Shown here: one piece after another, positions 12,101 to 20,840 of the stretch | Layout of the letters: each line of letters starts with the position of its first letter | Numbering within the stretch: the first letter of the stretch is position 1 | Origin: Podocnemis expansa | Taxonomy: Eukaryota; Chordata; Testudines; Podocnemididae | Length of the DNA: 64,000 bases | NCBI GenBank assembly: GCA_007922195.1 | Contig: ML682067.1 | Span: forward strand, 912,283 to 976,282 | Direction of reading: 5' to 3' | Made by a program: the position numbers and the translations under genes | The notes under the pieces: generated by a model | What the model saw: the letters and a program-made list of their open reading frames with translations, nothing else | What the model was told of the DNA's origin: nothing | Databases searched by the model: none

Positions 12101-14513
12101 TTGCAGAATTCAACCCAGTCGGATGTTGCGGATGGTGGATCTATTTTCACAGAAAGACTGAAAAGATGGGTAGAGGTAAGCTTAAATCTAGAGTACCAGA
12201 TTCAGAAAAGCAGTGCAGCTGCTTTGCACTGTGCTATTAATGCAAAGTGGTTCTCAACCCAAATGAATCACCTCAACATCCTAGATGTCTCAGTAGTTTA
12301 GAACTGATATAGTGGCTCCTGTGACATTTCACCACCTTCTCTGGGCAAGTCTACACTGACAGTAGCAAATCTGGCACTGTCAGACTGATATTTCCTATTC
12401 AATTGAGCGGTCGGTGAAGACCTGCTCAATCGATCTGGAAGTCAATGCTGTAAGTCCAACCCCTCAAGAAGAATAGCAATGAGTTGAAGGGAGGGCATTT
12501 CACGTTAACTCAGTACAGTGCATACACCTACGTAAGTAGGCGTTAGAAAGTCAAAGGCAGATATGTCAGTTATTTTATATAGCTTGTGTATTTCCCTTCT
12601 ACTGCCTCTGAAAACCTTGGTAAGTCTAGACCAGGCCTCTGCCAGCACTGGGGACAAAGCTGAAAGAAAATGTGTGTAGTCAAAGCACTCCTATGAGCTA
12701 CCGTTCTTTACATTGCTGTAACAGCTCCTTGGGATTGCTGGCAGCTAGGTTACTACATCTGTCAGGATAAGTTAATTTTTGCCAAGTTTCAAAGGGGCAG
12801 CCATGTTAGTCTAGTTACGTAAAACAAGCAAGGAGTTGTGTGGCACTTAAAGACTAACAAATTTATTTATCGCATGAGCTTTCGTGGGAGAAAATCCCAC
12901 TTTGTCAGATACTTTGAAGATGGGGGAGCTTACAGAATGGGGGGAAATAAATGCAGGGACGTGTAAGTCATGGACTCAGGTCACAGTATATCAGCAAATT
13001 AATTTTTATTTGCTGTTTTTCTAACAGACATCTGAAAAAGACATCTTACTCAGCCAGATTGTTTCCATGTATTTGAAAATGTTTCAAAATATTGGCCCAG
13101 CTAAGAATAAGCATATCGAGAACATAATGCGTACTCTGCATAGTTTGAGTGAAAAACTGGAGGAAAGCTTAAAAAAAGTCAAAGACCTACAGGAACTGGA
13201 AAACCTTCAGGTGAGCATATTTCTTTTTCTTTTATTTTTCCATCTTTTGTTTTGTGAAAATCTAGAATTCATTCCTCTTTTGAGCCAACACAGCCTCAGC
13301 TTCTTGGCTTTCAGTGCAAAGCCAAATATCTTTCCTTTTAGGCTTTTGCCTAAGTGTTTTCAATGGGGGAAAGTCATATTAGCACTGTTGAATTTTGTGC
13401 GTGTTTATTTTGTTGTGTGCGCGGGTTTCACAAACTGTGTGCGCGTGCACATGCACACGGCTTAGAGGGAACATAGGCCCCAAGTTAGAATAGAATCGAA
13501 TCATAGGGTTGGAAGGGACCGCATTGTGCAGGGCAATTTTTTAGTTAAGTTTGAGATTTGTGTTTTTTTTACATTATATGTCTGTGCACTCACCAAATAG
13601 CCTGCTGCTGCATTTTTAATATTTGAAACATTGTAATCTAAAAATTGATTCATGAAAACAAAGAGTCAACAGAGGTAACAGACAACCTTAACCTTATGTC
13701 ACATTATTAAATATTTAACAGCCATGTGCCTCCTTAACTGGGCTGAGGAAGTAGAATCAGTTCATAGTCATACCTCAAAGAGCATTAAAAGACAGCCTCC
13801 AAAAGCAACATTCTGTATCAGATTCTACTGTTAAATGCCAGAGTAACTCCATTGATCTCAAATACAACCATCATCATGTGTCCCTGCATTAATAATTTGT
13901 CCTCTTATACCATAGTAACACAAAAATTGTCATAATATATCATGATGAGCCATACAGCTCAGTTGCATCAAATGCTGTTGACTTGTGCCATGTCATCAAA
14001 TAGCCTAGAACTTGGATGGCAAAATTCATTAGAAGTTTACACATTGTTATCTGAACTGACAAATGGATTGGCAGGTTACTGCTATTCTTCATCAGTGTGT
14101 TACTTTGTGCTACAGTGTAATGATTTGTGCAACAACCTAGTCCAGTGGTTTTCAACCTTTTGTGGGTCATGACACACTTGGCAGCGTACCACAGCCCCAC
14201 AAGTCATAGCGATTCACCCCCTCCCAAGTCAAATCCAGCCATCACTCTGGCTCTTTGTAACACAGTTACAGCTGTGTGGTGACACAGTAATGTTGAGAAC
14301 CACTTATCTAGATCATAGCACTTGTGAATTAACTTACAGTACATTTTGGAATGACCATTTTTTTCTTATTTGAAACAGATGAATGATTTGAAAATCCAAC
14401 GCAAAGCTGTTAATGAACTTTTCCCCACCTTACAAAAACTACTAGTGGACCCCTCTGCTACTCATGTAAAGAGAAAAAGGAGCCAAAGTCAGAAAAGGAA
14501 ATGTAGATGTTGA
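9020..14513 (+). CDS. IFNG: Interferon gamma (4 coding exons, 168 aa)
   Basis: Type II interferon: a secreted helical cytokine that acts as a dimer on IFNGR1/IFNGR2 and activates macrophages through JAK-STAT1. Coding joins are 9020-9139, 12107-12175, 13028-13210 and 14379-14513; all introns are phase 0 with GT..AG borders. The 69- and 183-nt middle exons have the sizes typical of IFNG. Landmarks are a hydrophobic signal peptide (about 1-18), an N-glycosylation site NST (41-43), SDVADGGSIF (exon 2), the helix LLSQIVSMYLKMF (exon 3), MNDLKIQRKAVNELF (exon 4) and a basic tail KRKRSQSQKRK (155-165) ending in CRC. Length fits the family (human 166, chicken 164). I chose the ATG at 9020 because an in-frame ATG at 8897 lies only 23 bp past the TATA box, probably before the transcription start. 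No frameshift or stop, so the gene looks functional. Confidence 0.96.
9976..10106. mobile_element. hAT-type MITE (CAGTGGTATTCAAC), in IFNG intron 1
   Basis: 131 bp starting CAGTGGTATTCAACTTG and ending AAAGTCACTG. The flanks CCTTAAAC and CCTTTAAT match at 6 of 8 positions, as expected for an old 8-bp hAT duplication. Confidence 0.75.
10165..10330 (+). repeat. MIR-like relic
   Basis: It keeps the MIR-type order of bases: ctgactttgtgtgtttaacc, then catctgtagaatggg, then a tail with caaagattaaatgag. Decayed. Confidence 0.5.
11002..11528 (+). mobile_element. CR1 LINE 3' fragment in IFNG intron 1
   Basis: It begins at ggcctcagctggagtactg and ends with the CR1 tail ccttccaattctatgattctatg-like repeat. 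Translation gives broken CR1 reverse-transcriptase C-terminus in several frames. Same strand as IFNG. Confidence 0.9.
12107..12175 (+). CDS. IFNG: IFNG coding exon 2 (23 codons)
   Basis: The acceptor is ccattgcag|AAT and the donor GAG|gtaagc. It encodes NSTQSDVADGG..RWVE, the most diagnostic IFNG segment, with the N-linked glycosylation sequon at its first codon. The 69-nt size equals that of the mammalian exon. Confidence 0.97.
12341..12635. mobile_element. possible Harbinger-type MITE remnant
   Basis: The left side reads GGGCAAGTCTACACTGAC, close to the Harbinger terminus. The right side, ttggtaagtctagacc, is a weaker inverted match. The interior has CAATTGA/CAATCGATC-like units. Low confidence because both ends are degenerate. 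Confidence 0.4.
12783..12995 (+). mobile_element. Penelope-like element end fragment in IFNG intron 2
   Basis: It carries ggggcagccatgttagtct, gtggcacttaaagactaac, gagctttcgtgggagaaaat and cccactttgtcagatac in the same order as the other copies in the window. The last part (taagtcatggactcaggtca) matches the copy split by the LTR at 27434. Confidence 0.8.
13028..13210 (+). CDS. IFNG: IFNG coding exon 3 (61 codons)
   Basis: The acceptor is ttctaacag|ACA and the donor CAG|gtgagc. It encodes the central helices (LLSQIVSMYLKMFQNIG, then ENIMRTLHSLSEKLEESLKK). The 183-nt length is that of IFNG exon 3 in mammals. Confidence 0.97.
13390..13480 (-). repeat. unnamed interspersed repeat (TTCCCTCTAAG family) fragment
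   Basis: The inverse of this stretch starts atgttccctctaagc and continues with a gtgca-rich, cg-alternating tract. The same beginning is seen at 52838 (cagtgctccctctaagctg). Likely a DNA transposon end; family not named. Confidence 0.5.
13494..13525 (-). mobile_element. CR1 3' tail fragment
   Basis: The bases tagaatcgaatcatagggtt, followed by ggaagggacc, are the inverse of a CR1 3' end. The insertion is almost entirely truncated. Confidence 0.7.
14143..14305. mobile_element. hAT-type MITE in IFNG intron 3
   Basis: 163 bp with ends CAGTGGTTTTCAACC and TTGAGAACCACTT. The flanks ACCTAGTC and ATCTAGAT agree at 5 of 8 positions. It lies 73 bp from the exon 4 acceptor. Non-coding. Confidence 0.78.
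14379..14513 (+). CDS. IFNG: IFNG coding exon 4 (44 codons plus stop)
   Basis: The acceptor is tgaaacag|ATG and the stop TGA is at 14511-14513. It encodes helix F (MNDLKIQRKAVNELF), then LLVDPSATHVKRKRSQ and the C-terminal basic cluster. That cluster is known in mammals to matter for receptor and heparan sulphate binding and for nuclear targeting. The CRC ending resembles the cysteine-containing avian tail. Confidence 0.97.
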   Translation: MNDLKIQRKAVNELFPTLQKLLVDPSATHVKRKRSQSQKRKCRC

Positions 14514-15345
14514 ATGGTTTAGTTATATTTTTTGTTGTTCTGTTTTTATATAAATCTATTTATTAATATTTAACTATTATTTTCAGTGATTATTTATAAG
14601 AAAATCCATTTTGTAGAAACACCAAAGTATTTATAATTCTTATTGCTGTGAAAACAATTCATGTTTACTGAATTCCTGTTTCTCTTTTATATGTTTATTA
14701 ACTGGATAATGAAGAGCTGTGCAACGTTTACCTGATATTCCCTGTGCACTGTATATAAACATACTGTGTAGACACAATGCTGCATTTAACTAACCTTTTT
14801 GTACTATCTCAATAGCTAAAATTGATAAGATTATGGCTGATCGTTCATATACTTGGATTGGAAAGGGGCCCTGAATCAGAAAAGCATCCCAATTCAGGAA
14901 AGCAATGAAGACTGTGCATAACATTAAGTAGATACTGAAGTTCCATTCAAGCCTATGGAATTTAAGAACATGCTTACAGATCAACACACGCTGAAATGCT
15001 TTCCTGAAGTGGGGCCTTGGTGACTGAGTGATGATTATATTTTTAAATCCTGAAATTGTTAGAAGGATAAGGCAACTAAACATTGCCAGCTGTCTAACAG
15101 GAAGTATGACTATATGTCATATATGCACTATGTCTGAAGTTTGCTCCTCTGATTGTTTTAATGCTTCATCTCTGTATTGGAGAATGTAAAAGGTGCCAGC
15201 TATATTTATTGTATAACTTGTACACAAGTATTTTATCTCAGGTGAATATGCAAATAGTTGCACTACAATATTATTTAAGATTGTGATTTCACCCATATAT
15301 TTAATGACACAAATGTTTGAATAAAAGGTCTCATTTTACATTTAT
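14514..15345 (+). promoter_or_regulatory. IFNG: IFNG 3'UTR with AU-rich element
   Basis: An ATTTA-rich cluster lies at about 14551-14600 (including ctatttattaatatttaac). AU-rich elements in cytokine mRNAs drive rapid decay through TTP/ZFP36-type proteins. The first block appears nearly identical to the human IFNG 3'UTR as I remember it. The UTR ends shortly after the signal at 15320. Confidence 0.85.
15320..15325 (+). terminator. IFNG: IFNG polyadenylation signal AATAAA
   Basis: The only canonical AATAAA in the 3'UTR, in the context tttgAATAAAaggtc, with a T-rich stretch downstream. It gives an 830-nt 3'UTR. Confidence 0.8.
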
Positions 15346-16040
15346 TCATCCCGTGTGATGCTTCTTTGTGAAAGATTCCCAGTTTGGGAGTGGTACTCTT
15401 GTACCGCATGATCCACAGTTATGCCATTGTGCTGATATATGACAAATACATTTTATTTCCTTGCCTGTTGGAGGTTTAGTACAAATACTGATAACTTTCT
15501 TGTGCTGAAGATCTTTTACCTCCGCAAAGTCTTAGGGCCTAATTCTGCCAGGTTTGCAAAGCTCCCACTAAGAGCTGGGCAGAGAAAGGTAGTTGTTTCA
15601 TGGGGAAATTTGACTTTTGACATTTGGTTTTGTTCCAATTCATACCAAACCCACAAAAATTCAAAATTTTTCTATGGAAAGCTACGGAGCCCCAGCTTCA
15701 GGGCCAGCCTCTTGTCTGATTGACCCAGAGCCAAAAACAGTGGAAACCCTGCTCCTAGGCAGTCTGTATGGTGCATTGGCTTGTCCCAGAGCTGTGAATC
15801 CTGCAATGCCCAGGCTGGTGAGGAGCTATAAACCTGGGGTCTTTGGGCTTCTGGGCTCTTAGTTCCTCATCAGTTTGCCAAGCAGATTGCTTCAAACTGA
15901 GTGAGTGATCTGCCCAGAAAATAAGCAGGTTTCAAGACATTCCTGTGTTCCACTGAGCCTTCACAGAAATCAAACCAGCCCTGCAAAATATTTAGATTTT
16001 GACAATCCATCAAAGTCTGACCCCCACCCTAGGTTTTATT
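15346..16040. other. intergenic, no gene recognised
   Basis: Nothing recognisable. Open frames at 15439-15862 overlap each other and lack motifs. Confidence 0.5.
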
Positions 16041-16044
16041 GTTC

Positions 16045-16235
16045 AGAAATAGCAGATGTTATTTCAAAATGACAGGGTCCTGTCATTTCAAAATAAAGAA
16101 ATGTCATTCAGACATCTCAACTTTTATTTCAAAACAACAATTGCTATTTCAAAATAAAAGCCTCATGTGGACATAGCCATTTAGCTCAAATTAAGCTTCC
16201 TTAATTCAACCTAAATTACCAGTGTAGACATAGTC
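16045..16235. mobile_element. decayed Harbinger-type MITEs, TATTTCAAAATA class
   Basis: Repeated ttatttcaaaataa units end in atgtggacatagcc at 16174-16187, and a second terminus accagtgtagacatagtc lies near 16218-16235. Probably two overlapping remnants. Confidence 0.6.
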
Positions 16236-16786
16236 TACATGTCCAGGAAAAACACAAGCTGTTCTGGAGCTCACTACTATGCAGTGGGATTACACAGGCC
16301 ACCTCATCCCTTATGGTGGTGCAGCTTGCTTCTCCCTATGAACAAGGTCTGCTCCCTGGGCCACTGTGAACGACTATGGTCATGACTCAACTGCCTTCCC
16401 ATTCCCTTTGAGACAATGTGTGTTCTCTTGCAAGGGTGCATGGAGAAAGTAGTCTCCAGGTTTCCCAAACATGAGGACTGTGACTATCAGTCTTCTGCTT
16501 GGTGAAGGCTATGGGGAGTTAGTTGGATATCTTTGCATGCTCCGCTCAGCCCTTTGCATCTTTGCTGCGGCCAATCACTATCTAGCCATGTCCTCCTCAG
16601 TTTGTTATACTACAAAGTTAATGGCAAAGGTGAAGTTCTGAATTAACTTATTACTGTGCAGTGGTACTTACAATGCTTGCTGTTTACTAACATCCTTGGT
16701 ATCATCATTTGACGCAGAGACTGAGATACGTTTTTAAGAGAACACAAGACTTGTCATGGTGGAAAGACAATAACATTTCTCAAGAA
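16236..16786. other. intergenic, no gene recognised
   Basis: Nothing recognisable on either strand. Confidence 0.5.
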
Positions 16787-17033
16787 GGGTATGTCTACAC
16801 TGGAGACTCTGTTAAGATCACTTAACAAGGTCGACTTTATGTTGATTTAAAGTTGATTTTGTGAAGTCGACTTAGATAGTCCACGCTGAAAACTCCTATT
16901 GACCGCAGTTGACCTTAAGAGGTGGTGTTATTAAGTCGACTTAAGGAAGAGCTGAAGTTGACTTAGTAAAAGCCCAGTGTGGCTGTAGGAGTGTATAGGT
17001 TGACTTAACCTTCCTTAAGTCAACCTAAAGCCA

Positions 17034-17799
17034 GGGGTTAAAGTAAATGGGAATGCCCTGGAATGGTGTTCCGAGCCCCCCTATTTTTAGGGGAACATTG
17101 TTCTGGGCCCCCTAAAAATATGGGAACGCACCGGAATGCTGCATTCAGGTGTGTTTCCCCATGGCTGGCTCAATGGGCTGCAGGTTGGAGGAAGACCATA
17201 AACCCCTCCTCCCCTTCCCCGCTCCTGTGCTGGCTCCACCCCTTCATGCTGGGCCTGGGTGGTACAAGCAGCCCAGACCTAGTCTCCAGCCCATGTCCAC
17301 TCTTGCCAGCTCCCCAAAGCCACAGCCGCCCTCCACCCAGCCTGGCCCAGCCCCTTGGCTACATTGGCAATGCAGACAATGCAGGGTGGGGGGTGGGGGG
17401 TGGGGAGCGGCAGGCAGCCGGCTGCTCAGCAAGGGAGATGGCGTGGGAAGAAGGGGTTGGGACAGTGGGCTGAAGAGGTGTGGAGGGGGTGGGGGGACTG
17501 AACGGCATGGAGTGAAGACAGGGGAGCTGGGCGGTGGGTGGTTAGGAGAGCTAGAGTGGGGCGTGGTGACAGAGAGTTTACAGAATGGGGATTGGGGATG
17601 AGGAGGACATGGGGAAAGAGGGGTCTGATGGGGGACAGGCATTCTGTGGGCAGTAGCTGGGGTGGGGAGGCAGTAGGCTGGGGTAGGGGCAGGCATTTGG
17701 GGGGCAGTAGCTGTGGTTGGTGAAGGGGACCCAGACCTGTGTAAAGGGGCCTGGAAATTTAGGAGGGTTCCAGGGCCTGCCAAATTATACTTTAACCCC
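17034..17799. mobile_element. nested DNA element with GGGGTTAAAGTA termini
   Basis: The left terminus GGGGTTAAAGTA and the right terminus TACTTTAACCCC form an exact 12-bp inverted pair. Next to the left end is gggaatgccctggaatgg. The interior is G-rich. A related right end is at 62430-62445. Overlapping open frames inside (17063-17783) are GC-composition artefacts: they occur in several frames on both strands and have low complexity. Confidence 0.7.
17380..17410 (+). repeat. G-run tract, possible G-quadruplex
   Basis: Consecutive runs of three to six G separated by single T bases, inside the nested DNA element. Confidence 0.6.
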
Positions 17800-18404
17800 G
17801 CCTAAACGCCAGTGTAGACATAACCAAAGTGAGGCATGAACCATAATATCTTTAAAAGTAAAATCTGCCTCTCTGTTTTTCCCTCTCACTTTTCTAGTGC
17901 ATCCTGTCTTCTTTGTGTCTGTCTCATTCAGATTAAGAGCACTTCTGAACAAAGTTAATTTGACCATTTAGTAACACAAATAATATTTGGCAATATTTTG
18001 AATATATTGAGTCTGGCATTACAGATCCATGACAAGGTGTCAGATCCCAGGACTCTTTAGGACAGCTATACAGGGCTCTTTTCTGGATTGACTCTGATGT
18101 CAGGTGCTAGGAACCTACAAAAAGAAGGGATTGCATCTGCTCATTCACCAGACTTTATCACCTCCACCCTAGGAATATAAGAAAGATGTAGCCTCAATCT
18201 CTGAGGAGAGAACTGAAGGCAGGGATTAAGGGGCTCAGCAGAGAGAAACCCTGGGAACAAGCCTAATCCAGAAAAAGATATAGATTGAAGCATTAGTTCT
18301 TTAAATTAAAAACAAAGCAATGCCCTGGAAAGTGGGTCAGTGTGGATGTTAAGATAGTATGAGCTTTGAAAAACCTCCTAAGGAAACCCTCATGTAAACA
18401 TGCA

Positions 18405-18480
18405 GACAGTCCTGGGTTCAATTCCCAGGGGGTTGGACTTGATGATCTCATGAGGTCCCTTCCAGCCCTATGATCTAATG
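18405..18480 (+). mobile_element. tRNA-SINE/CR1-tail fragment (turtle-type SINE)
   Basis: It contains gggttcaattccc (a tRNA B-box-like sequence), then ggttggacttgatgatctca and gaggtcccttccagcccta, which is a CR1-type 3' tail. tRNA-derived SINEs with CR1 tails are known from turtles. A second copy is at 60826-60915. Confidence 0.75.
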
Positions 18481-18535
18481 AAAATAATCAACTAATGTTG
18501 TGATAATTCATAAATGGGATAATCCAGGTCATTAT

Positions 18536-19025
18536 AGGTCTGTCAATCTGACACTGATCCCAGGTAAGATAATAGAAAGGCTGATACTGACATTCAAATA
18601 ATAAAGAAATAGAGGATAATGTAATTAATGAAAAGCAACATGAGTTTATGTAAAATAGATTCCGTCAGACTAAATTGTCTTTTTGAAGAAGTTACAAGTG
18701 TGGCTGAATAAGGGAAGTTGGTATGATATACTTATGCTTCTCTAAGGCATTTGATGTGGTACTGCATGATATTTTAATTAAAAGACATGAATGATATAAA
18801 AATCAACATTGCACACAAAAACGGGTTTAAAACAGGCTAGCTAGAAGCCTCAACATTTCATTGTAAATGGGGAATTGTCAGCAAGCAGCTCTGTTTACAG
18901 TGGGGGCATATATGGATTTGTTTTTGACCCAATGTTATTTAACATTGTTACCGACGTCCTGGAAGGAAATATAAAATCATCACTGATAAAGCTTGAAAAT
19001 GACACAAAAACTGGGGGAATGGAAA
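18536..19025 (+). mobile_element. CR1/L3-type LINE reverse transcriptase fragment
   Basis: Translation across frames gives scattered matches to CR1-family reverse transcriptase: RSVNLTLIPGK, then the region before KAF(D), then a GPMLFNI-like DPMLFNIVTDVLEGN and LENDTKTGG in place of FADDTKLGG. The frame is broken many times. It is truncated by the MITE at 19026, and its 3' end may resume at 20525. Confidence 0.75.
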
Positions 19026-19296
19026 GGTATGTCTCCACTACAATTAAACACCTGCAGCTTGATTATGTTAACTGACTCAGGCTTGTGGGGATGTAAAAGT
19101 GCAGCACAGATGTTTGATCTTGGGCTGAAGCCTGGGCTCTGTGATCAACCTTCCCTTTGGTGAGGTCCCAGAATTTGGGATCCAACCTGAGCCCAAACAT
19201 CTATACTGCAGCTTTATAGCCCCACAGCACAAGCTCCAGGAGTCTGAGTCAGCTGACCTGGCAAGCTGCAGATGTTTATTTACAGTGTAGACCTTT
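19026..19296. mobile_element. Harbinger-type MITE, GAGCCCAAAC class
   Basis: The left end GGTATGTCTCCACTAC with cacctgcagcttg is inverted at the right (caagctgcagatg, tacagtgtagacc), giving about 35 bp of terminal inverted repeat. Internal gagcccaaac and gactcaggctt link it to the ends of the large element at 47944-52163. It is inserted in the CR1/L3 copy. Confidence 0.78.
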
Positions 19297-19531
19297 CTAA
19301 AGAGGTGCTCAGCTTAATGAGAAGGGTAATGAGTGACAATTATAGTCTATATCAGGGGTGGCTAAACTTACAGAACTCAAGAGCCACACAAGTTGATTAT
19401 TAAACCTTTGAGAGCCACACTGAGGCATATAGCCACATTTTTACCTACTCCAAAATTACTAAGTTTAAAATTCATTGCACACATTAATTTTATCATAAAA
19501 AGAGGGTAAATGTTGATCCTCCTTGTCAAGG

Positions 19532-19680
19532 CTTTTTCCCCACTCTGGCACTCTGAGTGCAGAAGTTGGGNNNNNNNNNNCTCACTGACCAGAGTGTTAA
19601 CCCCTTCCTCCCCAAGGGTTATTACACTCCTAATGCCAGATTCTAATAATTACTTAAGGTTACCATGAAAACTATGCCTA
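19532..19680. repeat. LTR-like fragment interrupted by assembly gap
   Basis: It begins TGTCAAGGCTTTTTCCCC, which resembles the start of a common turtle LTR family as I remember it. The sequence after the gap is consistent, but no matching LTR end or duplication can be seen. Confidence 0.35.
19571..19580. other. assembly gap (10 N)
   Basis: Ten undetermined bases. The true gap size may differ. Confidence 0.99.
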
Positions 19681-20015
19681 CCTGTACAGTAAAAACTTAG
19701 CTTCTTCCCACCTTCCCGACCATGCCACTGCTTCTCCCCGCCATCCTGACCCCCTTCCTAACTCCCAGGCCCTGACACTGGCTCCCCCAGGCCAATCCAC
19801 CCCCTCAGGCCCTCTTACCTGGCCACTCCCGTGGCTAGGCACAGGCTGGGGCTCCCCTGAGCATGCTCTAAGCATGTGCAAAGCATGCTTAGGGCGGGAG
19901 ATTTAAAATGCCTAGGCTGGGGCTGCTTTCCTCTGGCTTTCTTCCGTGAGCCACTTTTCCATTCAAGAGCTGCATGTGGCTTCTGAGTCACAGTTTGGTG
20001 AAGCCCGGTCTATAT

Positions 20016-20520
20016 CAATGGTGCCCAACCTTTTTGACTTTAGGGCCAAAAATATAATTTTTACAACCCTGAAAGGCCACCGGTGTATGCTATCTCCCCT
20101 CTCCCACTGTATCCAGAAGGAACTTCAGCAAGGATGACCTCCCGGCCCCCTGGCTGCAGTAGGGAAACCATTAAATATCATTAAATAAATAAACCATTAA
20201 ATAAATACCTGCCCTATGCAATGGTTCCCATCTGCAGTCAGTGGATAGGAGATCAGTGCTCTCCTCCCTCTGGCTCCAACAGGGGCCAGCGCCTAGGGAC
20301 CCAAGCAGAGGCTTTGCTATGCTCCCTGCTACAGCTAAGAGCAGGGGAGTGCTGATCTCCCATCCCCCCAGCTACAGCAACGAGCTTGCACTGGCAATGT
20401 GCTCCACCTGGGTACTTAAGTCGTGGCTCCCTTCTGTAGCCAGTGGAAGGGGAGTCATGGGCCACTCTGAAAGAACCCACAGGTCACTTATGGCCCAAAT
20501 AGGAGCCACAGGTTTATGAG
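20016..20520. mobile_element. possible second hAT-like element, abutting the first
   Basis: It begins CAATGGTGCCCAACCTTTTT directly after the GTCTATAT duplication, in the style of a hAT terminus. A convincing right end was not found. Open frames on both strands in 20241-20519 are GC-rich shadows. Confidence 0.4.
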
Positions 20521-20524
20521 TACC

Positions 20525-20840
20525 TAAGTGGGGAATAAATATTTACTAATGGGTTGTTCAAAGGAGGAGTGAAAGTACAACACAATCCACAGGAGGGGCT
20601 TTGACACTAGATGAAATTCAGACTGGAAATAAGGTGTACATTTTTTATGGTGAGAGCAATTAACCATTGGAACCATTTAGCAGGAGGTGTGGTGGATTCC
20701 CCATCACTGACAATTTTTTTAAAATCACAATCGGATGTTTTGTCAAAAAAGAGATGCCCTAGGAATTATTTGGGGGGAAGTTCTAGATGATCACAACGAT
20801 CCTTTCTGTCTTTGGAACCTATGCTCTAAAGGGGGCCAAC
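20525..20840 (+). mobile_element. CR1/L3-type LINE 3' end
   Basis: It translates with frameshifts to the C-terminal LINE pattern LDEIQTGNKVY followed by a WxxLP-like region, and ends with gatcacaacgatcctttctg, typical of the L3/CR1 3' end. Possibly the remaining part of the copy at 18536. Confidence 0.65.

Larger units (their letters stand above)
9140..12106 (+). other. IFNG: IFNG intron 1
   Basis: Phase-0 intron of 2967 bp, gtaagt..ttgcag. It holds a small hAT MITE (9976-10106), a MIR-like relic (about 10165-10330) and a CR1 3' fragment (11002-11528). The remainder is unassigned. IFNG intron 1 has enhancer activity in mammals, but I could not identify a specific conserved block here. Confidence 0.9.
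12176..13027 (+). other. IFNG: IFNG intron 2
   Basis: Phase-0 intron of 852 bp. More than half appears to be transposon-derived: a possible Harbinger-type MITE remnant (12341-12635) and a Penelope-like fragment (12783-12995) that ends only about 30 bp before the exon 3 acceptor. Confidence 0.9.
13211..14378 (+). other. IFNG: IFNG intron 3
   Basis: Phase-0 intron of 1168 bp with a fragment of an unnamed repeat (13390-13480), a CR1 tail (13494-13525) and a hAT MITE (14143-14305). Confidence 0.9.
16787..17825. mobile_element. Harbinger-type MITE, TTAAGTCGACTTAA class, split by another element
   Basis: The left end is GGGTATGTCTACACTGG and the right end is the inverted CCAGTGTAGACATAACC. The left interior is tiled with gttgacttaa and aagtcgacttaa. 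A second DNA element (17034-17799) sits inside it. Same class as the copy at 6808. Confidence 0.82.
19353..20007. mobile_element. hAT-type element with perfect 8-bp target duplication
   Basis: It starts CAGGGGTGGCTAAACTT and ends AGTTTGGTGAAGCCCG. GTCTATAT flanks both sides (19345-19352 and 20008-20015). Inside it lies an unrelated LTR-like stretch (from 19532) that contains the assembly gap. No transposase. Confidence 0.88.

Noticed and set aside
17063..17967. Long overlapping open frames on both strands (up to 179 codons)
   Set aside because: Low-complexity G/C-rich interior of a nested DNA element; several frames open at once with no motif, so the openness is compositional.
18405..18480. 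tRNA gene
   Set aside because: Only a B-box-like sequence is present; no cloverleaf or A-box, and it continues into a CR1 tail.
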